From Diphasiastrum complanatum (Eukaryota; Streptophyta; Lycopodiopsida; Lycopodiales; Lycopodiaceae): a stretch of DNA of 58,000 nt. Both the position numbers and the translations under genes were made by a program. Under the pieces are notes generated by a model. It ran no database searches and was not told the DNA's origin. It saw nothing but the letters and a program-made list of their open reading frames with translations. The stretch lies in contig CM055106.1 in assembly GCA_029204225.1 (NCBI GenBank), forward strand, positions 17,620,149 through 17,678,148, given 5' to 3'. Shown piece after piece: positions 23,185 to 33,968 of the stretch. Every line of letters begins with the position of its first letter. Within the stretch, counting starts at the first letter, position 1.

Positions 23185-23604
23185 TGTCTACTTGGAGGAA
23201 ACTTGATATCTTGGCTTTCCAAAAAGCAAGATACTGTATCACTCTTATCATGTAAAGCTGAGTATAAGGCACTCACTACAACAACAAAGGAAGTGCTTTG
23301 GATCAAGAGGTTACTAGTGGAGCTAAAGATAATTATGGAAGAAAATATACCTATGATCATGTGTGAGAACATTTCAGCCCAAGCCCTTGCCAACAACCTG
23401 ATATTCCATGCAAGGAGCAAGCATATCGAAGTTGCACATCACTTCGTGAGAGAGAAGCTCATTGGAGGTGAAATCTACTTGGAGCACATCGACACATCAT
23501 CTTGTATTGCTAATATGCTCACCAAACCTTTGAGAAAAAGTTCCTTCATCAAGCATAGAGCCAATGTTGGAGTAATACCAAGATCCATGTTCAAGTCAAT
23601 ATAG
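23185..23604 (+). pseudogene. C2 Copia RNase H (3' end of pol)
   Basis: The frame gives the C-terminal half of Copia RNase H: 'ISWLSKKQDTVSLLSCKAEY', 'EVLWIKRLL', 'FHARSKHIEVAHHFVREK', 'TSSCIANMLTKPL'. It ends with a stop at 23602-23604. Everything upstream (RT, integrase, gag) is missing; the break lies near 23185. The 3' neighbours are a purine tract and an LTR, so it is the genuine end of an element. Confidence 0.88.
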
Positions 23605-23610
23605 ATTGTT

Positions 23611-23621
23611 TTTAGGAGGAG
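23611..23621 (+). other. C2 polypurine tract
   Basis: 'tttaggaggag' directly precedes the LTR start TGTTG at 23622. Confidence 0.8.
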
Positions 23622-24405
23622 TGTTGAAATGGAAAAATAATCCATCTTGACTTTAGGCTTGCTACAAATATTGTACCATGCAAGTATGTTGTTCATAAAT
23701 GAAAAATGCCAAGTTTGGCCTAGATATAACTCGAGCTACATGGATATGTCATATCTAGATTGATGAGTACAACGTGCATATAGTTTGTAGACATAGAGTT
23801 AGCAAAATTATGCTTGTAGAAACTCGTGGCAATTCACATGCATTAAGTGATCCATAGTGACATGCAAGGCATGCACAAAGTGTAATGGACACATGCATGA
23901 TGATTTGTACATTTCTAGTTAGAACTAGCACACTTGGAAAAAGTTGGTAGAGTTTCATGCATGAGAAGTGACAAATGTCACATAGACTCTAGTTTTCACA
24001 TTAGATATCATTAAATGATGGATGGATGTGGTTCTACCTCGAGCTACCTCAAACTCCATAAATATGTGTAGCTCTCCTCATATTTTTTGATGAAGAACCA
24101 AAGCTTTGTAGCTATCTCATGCCATTTTGGATCCACACAATTTTTGCTTGTTATCTCTCTATCTTTCTCTCTCCAACTCGTATTGAGGCTAATGCTAATA
24201 CACTGATATCTTGTACTTTTGCTCATTATTGATTCATTGCTTTCATATCCTGATGCTTAGCATGCTAGATTGTGGTTAAGCCATAACTTTTGTACTAGAT
24301 CTTGCTAATCAATCTAGAATCAGGTTACTGTGCTAATCATAAAGCTTAATTAGATCCATCATACTTGTGGACACTCCCCACACGTGAATTCTGGAAATTT
24401 TGTCA
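23622..24405 (+). repeat. C2 3' LTR (784 bp)
   Basis: It starts TGTTGAAATGG and ends TTTTGTCA. Its first ~320 bp match, inverted, 28635-28948; its last ~260 bp match 1-258. CATGCA words cluster at 23830-23965. A TATA-like 'ataaatat' lies near 24059, and 'cccacacgtgaattc' near the 3' end. Confidence 0.88.
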
Positions 24406-24558
24406 CATATTGTATATATTCAATTTAAAGACTTTATTACGTTTTATGAATATTCAAGATCCATCATGGAATGCTTGAAGAAATATCTTTTGAAGTTTTT
24501 AAAGTTGTTGTTGATGTCGATTGTTCGCGAGGTTTCTTCACATTTGAGGAGGAGGATA
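24406..24558 (+). pseudogene. Possible Gypsy chromovirus 3' coding end
   Basis: A short open stretch ('FITFYEYSR', 'ECLKKYLLKFLK') ends just before a purine tract 'gaggaggagga' and a TGTAATACCC start typical of chromovirus LTRs. Coding identity is weak; context is the main support. Confidence 0.35.
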
Positions 24559-25062
24559 TGTAATACCCTATTACATGCACTTTTTGGTGAATTATTATAA
24601 TGTGATGCAAAATCTTAATGAACCCATTCAAATGATGAAGATAAGACCTGAATATGAAAAAATATCTATAGCAATGATAAACTTATTCAATGATATATCG
24701 AAAGGAAAGATATCCAAATAAAGGAATCTAAAGGAAGGACTAATAACCGAAGGGCAATACTAAAACAACACATACCTAAAAAATAAGGCTAGCCCTAAGA
24801 GAAGAATATTCCCAATGATTCAGACTCTTCGCACCCATGCAAGCGTTGTAGCCTTCCACGTCCTTGTTCTCATTAGAACAAAGTCGCGTGACAAGGATGC
24901 CACATAGGATTTGAACACTTGTAATTTTCTCATTGGTTACAATTAGTAAATTAAATAAATAAGAAGTGACATATTGGTTTCTAAGAGTTGCGTACCTTCG
25001 CACTCGACCCCCTATATGTGCTCCACAGATGCTTCAATGTAATTGCCAAGTTTTTCAGAAGA

Positions 25063-25142
<80 letters not shown>

Positions 25143-25470
25143 TGACTCTTCAAGTTTTTTCTGCTCTTCGCTTTCACAGGCTATCTACTTGCTGAGTGCT
25201 TCTGTTCTAACAGTTGGTAAGTCTTGACTTGTCGGGTGTGCTTGTGTTTGATTACCCTAGTCAGACAACTCTGGTAGCCGCGATACTGGTCAACCGTAAA
25301 GTCGTTGCTGAAGTTGTATTAAAACTCATTGGTTGTTTAATTGCTCGTATAATTGAACTTGTCAATTGTTCGAAACTTAACTATGATAACAACATTCGGA
25401 ATCAATATTTCATTTACACTGACGAACATTCGGACTTACACATCCTAAAGTATATTGTGTTGTTGTGAGT
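24559..25470 (+). repeat. Chromovirus-type LTR (right end unresolved)
   Basis: It begins TGTAATACCCTA after a purine tract. It contains a TATA-like 'ccctatatgtgctcc' near 25011 and, about 40 bp on, a long GA microsatellite, a common leader position. The end was not found; the T/G-rich sequence to about 25470 could be the rest of the LTR. Confidence 0.45.
25066..25140. repeat. (GA)n microsatellite, ~75 bp
   Basis: An uninterrupted GA dinucleotide run. Confidence 0.97.
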
Positions 25471-26057
25471 CGATACTCTGAAGCTTTCTCAATGGATACT
25501 CGTGCAGTCTAGATATGTGGTCGATCATTCGGTTGAATGAGCAATAATCAATCATTGAGGACAGATGGTCGGATCACATCTAGATTGTGCTGAGACGAAC
25601 TTCGTAAGTTTCTCTTTGTCGGTCTTACTGATGCAACAAAGTTGTACTTGTCTGATAAACTTAATTAGGTCACACAGACCAATAAATCGGTTTGGCCAAT
25701 AAGTCAGATGCCCTAACCAGTAATGAAATATGTTTGATAGGAAAACTGTCGGGATCAAATATCTTTTTTTTATTGCATGATTGAAAATACATCTTAACCG
25801 GTGATATTGGTCGCCAATTCATCGAATGTCTATTGACAACCAGTTTATGTACCAATAACAATAAATGAGTCAAAATCATTCATAATCAAAACAGTAAGCA
25901 ATTTTTTTGGGAAACGACAATCTTTTATGCTAGATTTCTATACTATTAAGATAAGTATATCATGACAACTCCCAAAGCCTACACCACTCCCAATGTTTTA
26001 ACCAGCTCGTCTATAGTTAAGATTAAGAAAAACAACTGTTGTTATGGCTGCATATTG
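25471..26057. other. Unassigned AT-rich stretch
   Basis: No gene, LTR boundary or array was recognised. Confidence 0.4.
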
Positions 26058-26325
26058 TTTAACAAATATGATTTTGATTGTATGATTAAAATATGAGCAC
26101 CATCTTGATGTGAAAATCAAAATATAAATGCCATCGCCATATCTGAATAAGGAGGGGATCACCATTACAAAAGCTCGCCATTAGCAAAGATTTATAAATA
26201 TGATTTTGATTGTGTATTCCCTCATGAAATCAAAATATGAGCGTCATCTTGTGGTGGAAATGAAATATTAGCACCATATCCATATTTGAATTGGAAGGGG
26301 TCACCATTATAGAAGCTTTCTTTAG
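26058..26325. repeat. Two-copy tandem repeat, ~135-bp unit
   Basis: Unit 1 (about 26058-26187) and unit 2 (about 26189-26325) both run 'aaatatgattttgattgt', 'aaaatatgag.(a/g)(c/t)catcttg', 'gccatatc.(a)tatttgaat', then 'gg..tcaccatta.a.aagct'. The copies are clearly diverged. Confidence 0.75.
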
Positions 26326-26339
26326 AAATGGGTTATCTT

Positions 26340-27110
26340 GCATCAGGTAAGAATATTGTAGGGTCGTAGATCTTGTGTAGTTTAGCCCTTCCGCCTGTCA
26401 ACAATTCACTGGATAGGCACCTAACTATGCATAGATGCTATTTTTAGTTAGTTTCCTACTTTGCATCTAACTCTACCTCCACTAACACTACTCATGCTAC
26501 TCTACTCCCCTAACTAACTTTACCATGATTTTGTGTGAAGAGAGAGGATAGAATAGAAGAGGAAGAAGAAGGAGAAGAGAGAAAGAGAGAGAGAGATGAG
26601 ATGGAGGTTGGCTCAAATGCTCAATTTCATTGCTTATGGAAAAACCTTAACTAGCATAAACCAAAAAGCATGGGAAATGGATATAACAAGCAATCACAAC
26701 AATAACATAAGCAAGAGTGATTAGCAAATGAGGATGCTTGAGCTCTCAAAATGATAGAGTCTCCTCCTCTCTATTAAGCATGAAAATAGTGTACAAATGG
26801 TGCCTTTTTATAAAATGGGGAAGGCCCTTGCCCCAAAATCCTATTGGCTAATATTTACATTGATCCTATCCATTCATCTTGCACCCAACTTGATCCAAGG
26901 GTCCACAAAAAGTACATTGAAATTCACAAGATTCATGTGAGTCCCAATTTGGACCCAACTCTAAAAGTAATCTTCTAAGTTTAAAAATGACTTTGGGCCT
27001 CTAGTTTTATTTAATTCAAAGGCCCAAATCTACTTTATTTTATTTACACTTAAATTTGCGTGCTCATTGGGCCATGGGCTTACGCGCGCAGGATGCCATG
27101 CCTCACAACA
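26340..27110 (-). repeat. LTR-like block, minus strand
   Basis: Read on the minus strand it starts TGTTGTGAGGC at 27110. A strong TATA box (reverse complement of 'tttttataaaa' at 26812-26822) is followed by a CT-rich leader (26540-26600). It lies just downstream of the minus-strand ORF3 remnant, as a 3' LTR should. No clear purine tract separates them and the far end is unresolved. Confidence 0.5.
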
Positions 27111-27119
27111 CATTTTATT

Positions 27120-28640
27120 GGTCAAATTTATTTATTTACAATTCGTTGAGAATACTCCCAACAGGACCCACGACCTGAAGTAGTGTCGGTCCCTCGGCAC
27201 TCTGTCGATTTAGTAAAGAGTCTTCTTCGCTCGTCTTTGTTGGATCAGGTAGGTCATGACGTCCTCCATAAAGTTGAGGCGGTCCAGTTTCTTCAAGTCC
27301 TTGGGCATGTGAAGAGACTTGTGGACTCCTCTCAGCCAATCTTGGCGACCCACTCTTGGAATCTGTGTGTCCATGGATCGCCAAGAAGGACAGCTCGATA
27401 AAACACACGAGCAACTGGCAGCTGATCTTCGACTTTGTCTGAAGGTAGCACCTTATTAAGATCAAAGAATATGGGAGGGAGATAATTGTCCCATTTAGTT
27501 TCTATCCCCATTAGATGCTCTAAGTCCCGGGCATAAGTGGCTGCCGCGCGGACTGTTGGATCAGGGCAGTTGATATAGTGATTTGCGAATGTGGTGAGAG
27601 CCCTTCTGGCATCTACATCCGTAGTCCAAATGTACTCTGATGGAATGATTGACCAATTGAAGTTTTGGATTGTGAGCTTGTCCAGAGGGGTGCCGCATTC
27701 CGACCATTTGGATCGTCGTGTACATGGCAGGAAGTGCACGTCACCCATAATTGTTGCGAACTTGTCACATAGGCCCTAATGGCCGCAGGGTCTCTTTCAA
27801 ACAACTACTGACACCACTCTGGTTGTGGTTGGAGGGGGGGCTAATGCTGCAGGTCCTTTCCCTTTATTGTTTGAGCTGAAAACGATATCTGTCAGCCGCT
27901 TCTTGATGACTCATGGGGATACTTTGATAGGAATTCATTTATTTTCTCCTCCACAGACTTTGGTCTTCGGAAGGCCCGACTGGCAGATATCGTGCGTGAA
28001 CCTCTAAATGATGTGGCCTGTACTTCCTCTTGGCTTTGGCTGGTACCTTCGCCTTGGCCCTGGTCTCGCGTCTCAGCACCCGTATTTGTTGGTCCTTGGT
28101 CCTTCGGACCCTTGATCTTGACTAAATCCCCCTGCTGCTTGCTGGCTTTGGTCCTGGCTTGTAATGGCCTTGCAGCTTCAAAAATAGGTGGCGGTGGAAT
28201 CACCACAGGGGTGGGCTGGGCCTTCTTCTCCATGAACTGTTGGCAAGCCTTGAGGGCTTGTTTGGCCTGGGCAAGCTCGTGAGTTGCGCTTGTCCGATAT
28301 TTATTGAATTTTGCTTTGTAGTTATTTAAGGTTTGGCTATAGACCTGCACTTGACGTCGAAAGAGATTTATCTCTGATTCAAATAGCGGCCTTGAGTCTG
28401 GTGCAGGTTGAGCTAACCAGACGAGCTTTTCACTTTGTTTCTCCCCCAGACACGCATTCTCTGCTTCCAATATTTGTAATTGTGCCTGGATAGGAGCAAG
28501 CCGTTGGGACGCTTCGGATTGAAGCTCTTGCACCTTCGTGGAGGCCTCTGTCAGCATTTTGGATATATATATTGAGGCCCTCCTCCTTCTGCTGCAGCTT
28601 GGCAATCTCCCGGTGCCCTTCTTGTTCATGTTGTTCTGGT
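27120..28640 (-). pseudogene. G3 ORF3: coiled-coil accessory protein of a Gypsy element
   Basis: Read from 28640 down, a long heptad-like region ('EIAKLQQKEEGL', 'VQELQSEASQRLAPIQAQL', 'INLFRRQVQVYSQTLNNYKA') is followed by a Pro- and Gln/Gly-rich linker and 'SVEEKINEFLSKYPHE', open to about 27892. After a stop or frameshift comes a helical C-terminal part ('LTTFANHYINCPDPTVRAAA', 'VARVFYRAVLLGDPWTHRF'). A further frameshift gives 'MPKDLKKLDRLNFMEDV', which aligns with 'IPKNIQFLALDEYLNKL' of the ORF at 29930-31990. It is more GC-rich than its neighbours. No pol or gag is attached. Confidence 0.65.
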
Positions 28641-28948
28641 TCTAACTAGAAATGTCCAAATCATCATGCATGTGTCCAATAAACTTTGTGCATGCCTTGC
28701 ATGTCACTATGGATCACTTACAATTAATGCATGTGAGTTGCCACGAGTTTCTACAAGCATAATCATGCTAATTCTATGTCTACAGACTATATGCAAGTTG
28801 CATTTATTAAACTAGACAATACACAACCATGTAGCTCGAGTTCTATGTAGGCCAAACTTGGCATTTTGCATTAATGAGCTACATACTTGCATGGTACAAC
28901 ATTTGTAGCAAGCCAAGAAATCGTATGGATTGTTTTTCAATTTTAACA
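28635..28948 (-). repeat. C2-family LTR fragment (first ~315 bp)
   Basis: The reverse complement starts TGTTAAAATTG and follows the first 320 bp of 23622-24405 closely, including 'gcttgctacaaat.ttgtacc' and 'gacatgcaaggcatgcac'. It stops at 'atttctagttagaac', next to the ORF3 remnant. Confidence 0.85.
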
Positions 28949-28959
28949 GTGGGGATCCT

Positions 28960-29205
28960 ATTGTGATTCATAACTGACGTGTCGGACAGTTAGGATCTTG
29001 TTGGGTTGTTTTGGGCGGTCTTTGAAACTGTATTTTCAGACATAATCAGGACACTCGGCATGGTACTTGGTCTTGACTGGACAATCAACCATGAAGTGGC
29101 CAGTTTCACCACAGATGAAAAATTTGTTTTTCATGGGCCCTTGTATAATGGCATAACCATCTTGTATGGCTAGTGGTTCTGGATTTTCTGGTGGGAACAA
29201 CAACT
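28960..29205 (-). pseudogene. Gag zinc-knuckle scrap
   Basis: The minus strand reads 'FFICGETGHFMVDCP' followed by 'KYHAECPDYV' and a stop. It has the CX4HX4C part of a retroelement knuckle with the first Cys replaced by Phe. It lies between two LTR fragments and belongs to neither clearly. Confidence 0.55.
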
Positions 29206-29912
29206 AGCAATAGATTCATCAAGCAGAATCACATTGGCTAAGGATTTCTCTTAATCAAACATAGAGGATTAGTTCTTATTGCATAAAGCAAACAAATCAA
29301 AACATCAAACAATCTCATTATCTGAAAACATAGCTCATTCGGAGTTTGAAGGAAGTTCTGCTAAAGGTTATGCTTAACAGCTTCGGCTAATTCCCTGCAC
29401 ACATTACTTAGAATTGTTACTTGCTGGTGTCGCCTGAAAATCCATGTTAGAGTAACTGAAATTCTGTATAATGTAAGAAATGTGTGTGACGCAAACAGAA
29501 CAATATCACAATCAATCACAGATCATACAGAGTGTATTCGCACAAATGATAAGAAGTTATTATGTGAAAGATAGCAGAGGGAAAGAATGCTCAAGCTATA
29601 GGAACTTGCTCTTCACTCTCTATTGATACTCAGCTTTGCGTAGAAATGCGTATGTACAATGGCACAAAGTGCTGTCCTTATAGGAATGTTCTTCAGTCTC
29701 AATGTCGCTTACGAACTGTCAAATGTTGGTTCTGAACTTCTATTGCGTCTCTTATAGAACGTCGCAACTTCTACTCAAAATATGAATTTACAAAGTGCAT
29801 AATAGGCCTTTACATGAATTTAGGCACTATACCACATTTTACATATATAGAAATTGAAATTTTTTACAATATATGACAAAACTTGGATAATGTGAGATCA
29901 TAAGACTCCACA
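29206..29912 (-). repeat. G1-family 3' LTR, truncated
   Basis: The reverse complement starts TGTGGAGTCTT after a purine tract and matches 12782 onward for ~707 bp, then stops at 'tattgctagttg'. The last ~310 bp of the LTR are missing. Confidence 0.88.
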
Positions 29913-29923
29913 TATCCCCTTCC
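29913..29923 (-). other. Polypurine tract of the minus-strand Gypsy unit
   Basis: The reverse complement 'ggaaggggata' sits directly before the LTR start TGTGGAG. Confidence 0.85.
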
Positions 29924-29929
29924 TCAACT

Positions 29930-31990
29930 GTGCAGTGGCTCACAAAAAATTGGTTTATGTCCTTCTCTGTCGCTTTCGGCTGGCTGGCTTGTTGTGGAAA
30001 ATGGCCTTGGCTCGGGCTTTGTTTTCTTCATTTACTTGCTCCAATGTCATTCCTTTTGTTGCCTGAAAGTAATTGTTCTTCTGGTTATAGTCTTCTTGGA
30101 ATGACAAGTTCGGATAACCCCCCATTCCTCGATTGCCCATTGGTGCGAGGCGGTTATCAATTAATGTATTATTAACAAGATGCGTATACCAACTATCCTT
30201 GGTCAGGATTTTAGACATCTCGGCAGAAGGGACAGTTAGTGAAAGGGCAACATATGTATATTCGAAAAATTATGCTTTAATGTCAGTTGTTGAACAGACA
30301 GGAGGGCATACGAAATAAGAGAAGCAATTTTTACATGGTTGTAATTGTAATACGGTCTAGTTATTGGATTAGTGGAGCAAAGTATATTATTTGTTTTTAC
30401 TTCCTCCAAATAACGAGAATAGTTAGCTTCCCAATCTATGTAGATTTCCCATAGATCAGGGAATAGTAACTGATGAGTAACTCGAGAAGAAACTGCCTTA
30501 GAGTTAGAGACAACTTCCTTCACATCAAAAATGTTAATTGATTCTAATTTATTCAAATACTCATCCAGAGCTAGAAATTGAATGTTCTTAGGTATTCTAA
30601 AATGTATATATACAAGGATCCTGCAACCACATAGATATAGTTAGTTTGTACATTGAACTTATTCTGAACAATGGCAAGGGCGAGGATTCCTTTTTGATGT
30701 ACAATTAGTCTAGACCAAAGAGTATTTATGTTAGAAAAAGTCCAAGGGTTTTCCCATTGTTCTTTTGTGTAGCCAAAAAGTTTAGGTAAGAAAAGGTAAT
30801 CCATTCTCCATTGGAGTTCTGGACTACAAAAAGGTGGAAGAAAGAATGTTAGTTCATGATGAAATTTCTGAAATTTTGACCTTAGTAGTGAGTAGACAAT
30901 CTTGTTTTTCTTTACAGTTGCTCCACTTGGTGATGCCTGAGCTTGATATGGAATGATGCTTAATGCCTCAGGTTGGTCCTCAACAGTTTGTACCTCTACA
31001 GCCTCCTTGGATTCGGTCTGTGTCTCCTGATCTTGGCTTTGTGCTAGTTCTTCCGCATCAAAAATTTGCATTTGGCCTGATTATATTTTGGCCTCTTCTA
31101 GCTCTTCCTTCAACTTTTCATAAGCAATCATCGCGACTGCAGATATTGCAGCTGGAAGGTTTGGATCATCTTCTCCTGGATTCCCTTCTATGCTACTGGA
31201 TCAATTTTGTACCTACCATGAGATATGCAGGCACCTAGTGTGACTTCGACGCTAATTCGCCATAGTATCGCCTCTTCGGCCTGTTTCTTGTATATCTGAT
31301 TGCCTCTTCTTAATATTTCTACAGAATTTTGCAGTTGGGCAATTGAATCTTGAGCACTGCTAAGTTCGTTACTCAGCTCCACATTACTACTCTGAAGAGT
31401 AGTTCGTACACGTCTCTCCTCCTGCAAAGAAGCCTACAGGTCTAAAGTTGTTGTTTAAGCAGTATATTTTCACTTTTGAAGGTATTGGACTACTCTTGCA
31501 TTTCTTCCAACACTTTGAGTGTAGCATCCTGTCTTTCTTTTGCTTTTTCAAGCTCTATGTTTTTCCTGCTCAGCTTTGCTTGGGCCGCTTCAAGTTCTTT
31601 GTTTTTATAGGCCAGCTCAGCCTTTGTTTCGCTCAACTCTGTATCCCTCTGGGTGAGGTCTGCTTGGACTCTTTCATACTTTAATCCCAGCTTCCTGGAT
31701 ACTTTCTCCAAGCTGGCAAGATGCTGAATAGCTACTTGCATATCCGGTAGTAGTGTTCCAAAAACCTTTAGATATAATTCGGCATCGAGGATTGGTGTCT
31801 CGACATCGCTTTTGTTGTCCTGCTGGTCATCAAGAAGCTGTTTTGCTCCTTGTGGTGCTGGCTCTTGTGGTATATCAGCCTGATTATGCTCCTGATCAAC
31901 TGTGTCCTCCGCTTCCTCTTTCGCATCCCTATTTCCATCTGTGGTGGTCAATGGCATATACTGGGATGATGGCGAAGTCATTCTCACCGA
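29930..31990 (-). pseudogene. ORF3 of the pol-less Gypsy unit: coiled-coil accessory protein
   Basis: From 31987 down: an acidic N-terminus ('GNRDAKEEAEDTVDQ'), then ~110 residues of heptad-like coiled coil ('KAELAYKNKELEAAQAKL', 'KNIELEKAKERQDA', 'SSNVELSNELSSAQDSI'). A linker follows, then a helical C-terminal part ('WRMDYLFLPKLFGYTKEQW', 'TLWSRLIVHQKGILALAIV') and 'EYLNKLESINIFDVKE'. It ends in a Lys/Arg tail ('ASRKRQRR') near 29955, 40 bp before the purine tract. About four frameshifts or stops split it. It shares its layout with 27120-28640. Function unknown; a structural or trafficking role is speculation. Confidence 0.7.
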
Positions 31991-32029
31991 GCTCCCTTGA
32001 CTTGATGATGATGATGTGGCTACTACGGT

Positions 32030-33115
32030 GGTTGCTCACTTTCTTAACTTGTCTACTTTCTTCGTCTAAAAGCTTCTTAGCTTCTAAACTGATATCAACA
32101 TCATAATGTTTTCCACAAGAATTATCAAGCTTTTACTCTTTATTACTAGGAATTTTTACTAACTGTTCTGCGACCTTCGCTTTTTATGTTGTGTTTTTTG
32201 TAGTTTTTGCAATTTTCGTCTTAGTTTTTTTCTTATCTTTAAGAGTTAAAGAATCTTTACTACTTCTTATAGTTACTTTATTTATTTTTTTCTCTAAATA
32301 TGGCCATTGATGATCTTGATCTAATCACTCAGAATCTACTTCTATCCTCTAAACTATCATGTCAGTGTTAGTCTTAGATGACCAAAGGTCATCTTTCCTA
32401 GGCGAGTATACAAATCTTGGTTTAGACCGTGGCTGTTGTGGCTGAGGACATTCAGCAATGACATGCCCTTCACCTTTACAGTTAGCGCAGAGCGGCACAT
32501 ATCCTGTTGATCTCCTGGGTTCAGAGCAATCAGGTGAATAGTGACTTGGGGCTCCGCAATTGTAACATGAACCCCTTACTCTAGTTGGTGGAGTGGAATC
32601 TCGTGTTTCGCCCCTTCGCAAAATAGTGTACTGTTGACCAGTACGCTGTTTCGGTATAATAGTTTTTTGGTTAGTAGGAGTTGCAATATAAGCTACCTCC
32701 TCATGATTATTAATCGAACAGAGGAATAGTTCCTCTTCTAAATAGTTAGTCTGTAAACTGAGACAGTTGGTCTTAGAATGAACTTCCTTCCCACAAGCGG
32801 TACACCAAACATTGGCGTTAGGCTTCGCTTTCTTTCGCTTGGCTTTAACATCAGATATTTGGACCTTTAAATCACTCATTTCTTTTGTCAACAACTCAAC
32901 ACTTTTCCTTAATGGATCCATCTTTTCGGATTTCTCCATTCTTTTCTTTCTTTCTGAGTTCCTATTCTTGGTTTTCCTGTAAGAAGATTCTTCTTCTGAT
33001 GAAGAAGAATAAGATGAATACTCAGAAGATTCTTCCATATCCACTGAATCAAATTGTGATACAGACTCAGTAAAATTCCTCTCTAAGCTCACGATATCGT
33101 TCTAATCTGGAATCT
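32030..33115 (-). pseudogene. Gag (C-terminal half) of the pol-less Gypsy unit
   Basis: The frame from 33092 has an acidic/Ser-rich then Lys-rich region ('SSEYSSYSSSSEEES') and 'LTKEMSDLKVQISDVKAK', then three knuckles: 'CTACGKEVHSKTNC', 'CYNCGAPSHYSPDC' and 'CANCKGEGHVIAEC', all with intact Cys/His. A Lys-rich tail, broken by stops, runs to about 32030 ('VDISLEAKKLLDEE'), matching the G1 tail near 16130. The capsid domain that G1 has twice is absent here. ORF3 follows directly; there is no pol. Confidence 0.82.
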
Positions 33116-33177
33116 CTATCTGACATATACTAGAGATGGAGATGGATGTGTTAGATTCTTATAGCTTTTCTAAACTA

Positions 33178-33195
33178 TCCCCGGCAACAGCGCCA
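33178..33195 (-). other. Primer-binding site (tRNA-Asp type), minus strand
   Basis: The reverse complement is TGGCGCTGTTGCCGGGGA, identical to the G1 site, with the same 5-bp gap ('atttt') to the LTR. Confidence 0.88.
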
Positions 33196-33200
33196 AAAAT

Positions 33201-33968
33201 TGGTACATGTCGTACTATACCAACAAGGTTACTATAGATTTTGTAGTAAATAGTATCGTTCCCACAAAGGACAGCGTTAGAAAGTTATGTTTTTGGTACA
33301 ATTTATGATAAGTGGTTTCGAGTGTTATTCTGGTTGTCGACAGACATTAAAAAATAACCAGTATTACTTTGTGTTTGGGGAATGTAATGTTAATAATTTC
33401 AGAACAACAATTTGGCCTCAATCAAATCAATTGAAACGTGTTCTACAGATGAGATGTTATCAGAGTAGTACAGCAGTGCTACACTCTGGTTGATTAAGAT
33501 GTCAACAGAGAATCGAGAAGTGTTCGATGTATTTGCGACTGTGCAGACATTTAATTAATCGTGTTCGTAAACTGTTCGTTTCCAGACAGAAGTCCTCAAC
33601 AACTTAAGTCCAATTTAATGGTTAAAGAACACGAATAGTTTTAGAGCACATTAGAAACTTATGTCAATTACAATCGAGAACACAAAACAAAGACTCAATT
33701 CTTCAGACAGGGACTGTCATCTCATATGTATACATACAGCTTTATTCAATGAATGTGCTAGACTGCACCAAAGATAGTCGTTATTCGAGTGCCGAAAAGA
33801 AAGTATTCGCGATAGACGAATAAGATGGTTTTAAGACAGTTCTTTAGAGCATGTTTTACGGATACACAACAAACGACTGTAATGTGCTAGAGAGTCTGTC
33901 TGATCAGAGAGTGATTCATGTAATGCGTTAGAGATTGCTAGTAGACTCAAGATCATTCACACTCAACA
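33201..33968 (-). repeat. 5' LTR of the minus-strand Gypsy unit (outer end tentative)
   Basis: The inner end is set by the primer site (plus strand TGGTACATG at 33201). The outer end at 'actcaaca' (33968) is a guess from the TG/CA rule. By eye it is not the same family as the LTR at 29206-29912, although both keep a 'cgttccca' block near the 3' end. Confidence 0.55.

Noticed and set aside
24988-25227. 79-codon frame rich in Arg-Glu
   Set aside because: Most of it is the (GA)n microsatellite.
27992-28282. Plus-strand 96-codon frame
   Set aside because: It lies opposite the minus-strand ORF3 coiled-coil frame and has no motif.
30963-32106. Plus-strand frames of 78-117 codons
   Set aside because: They are antisense shadows of the minus-strand coiled-coil ORF3.
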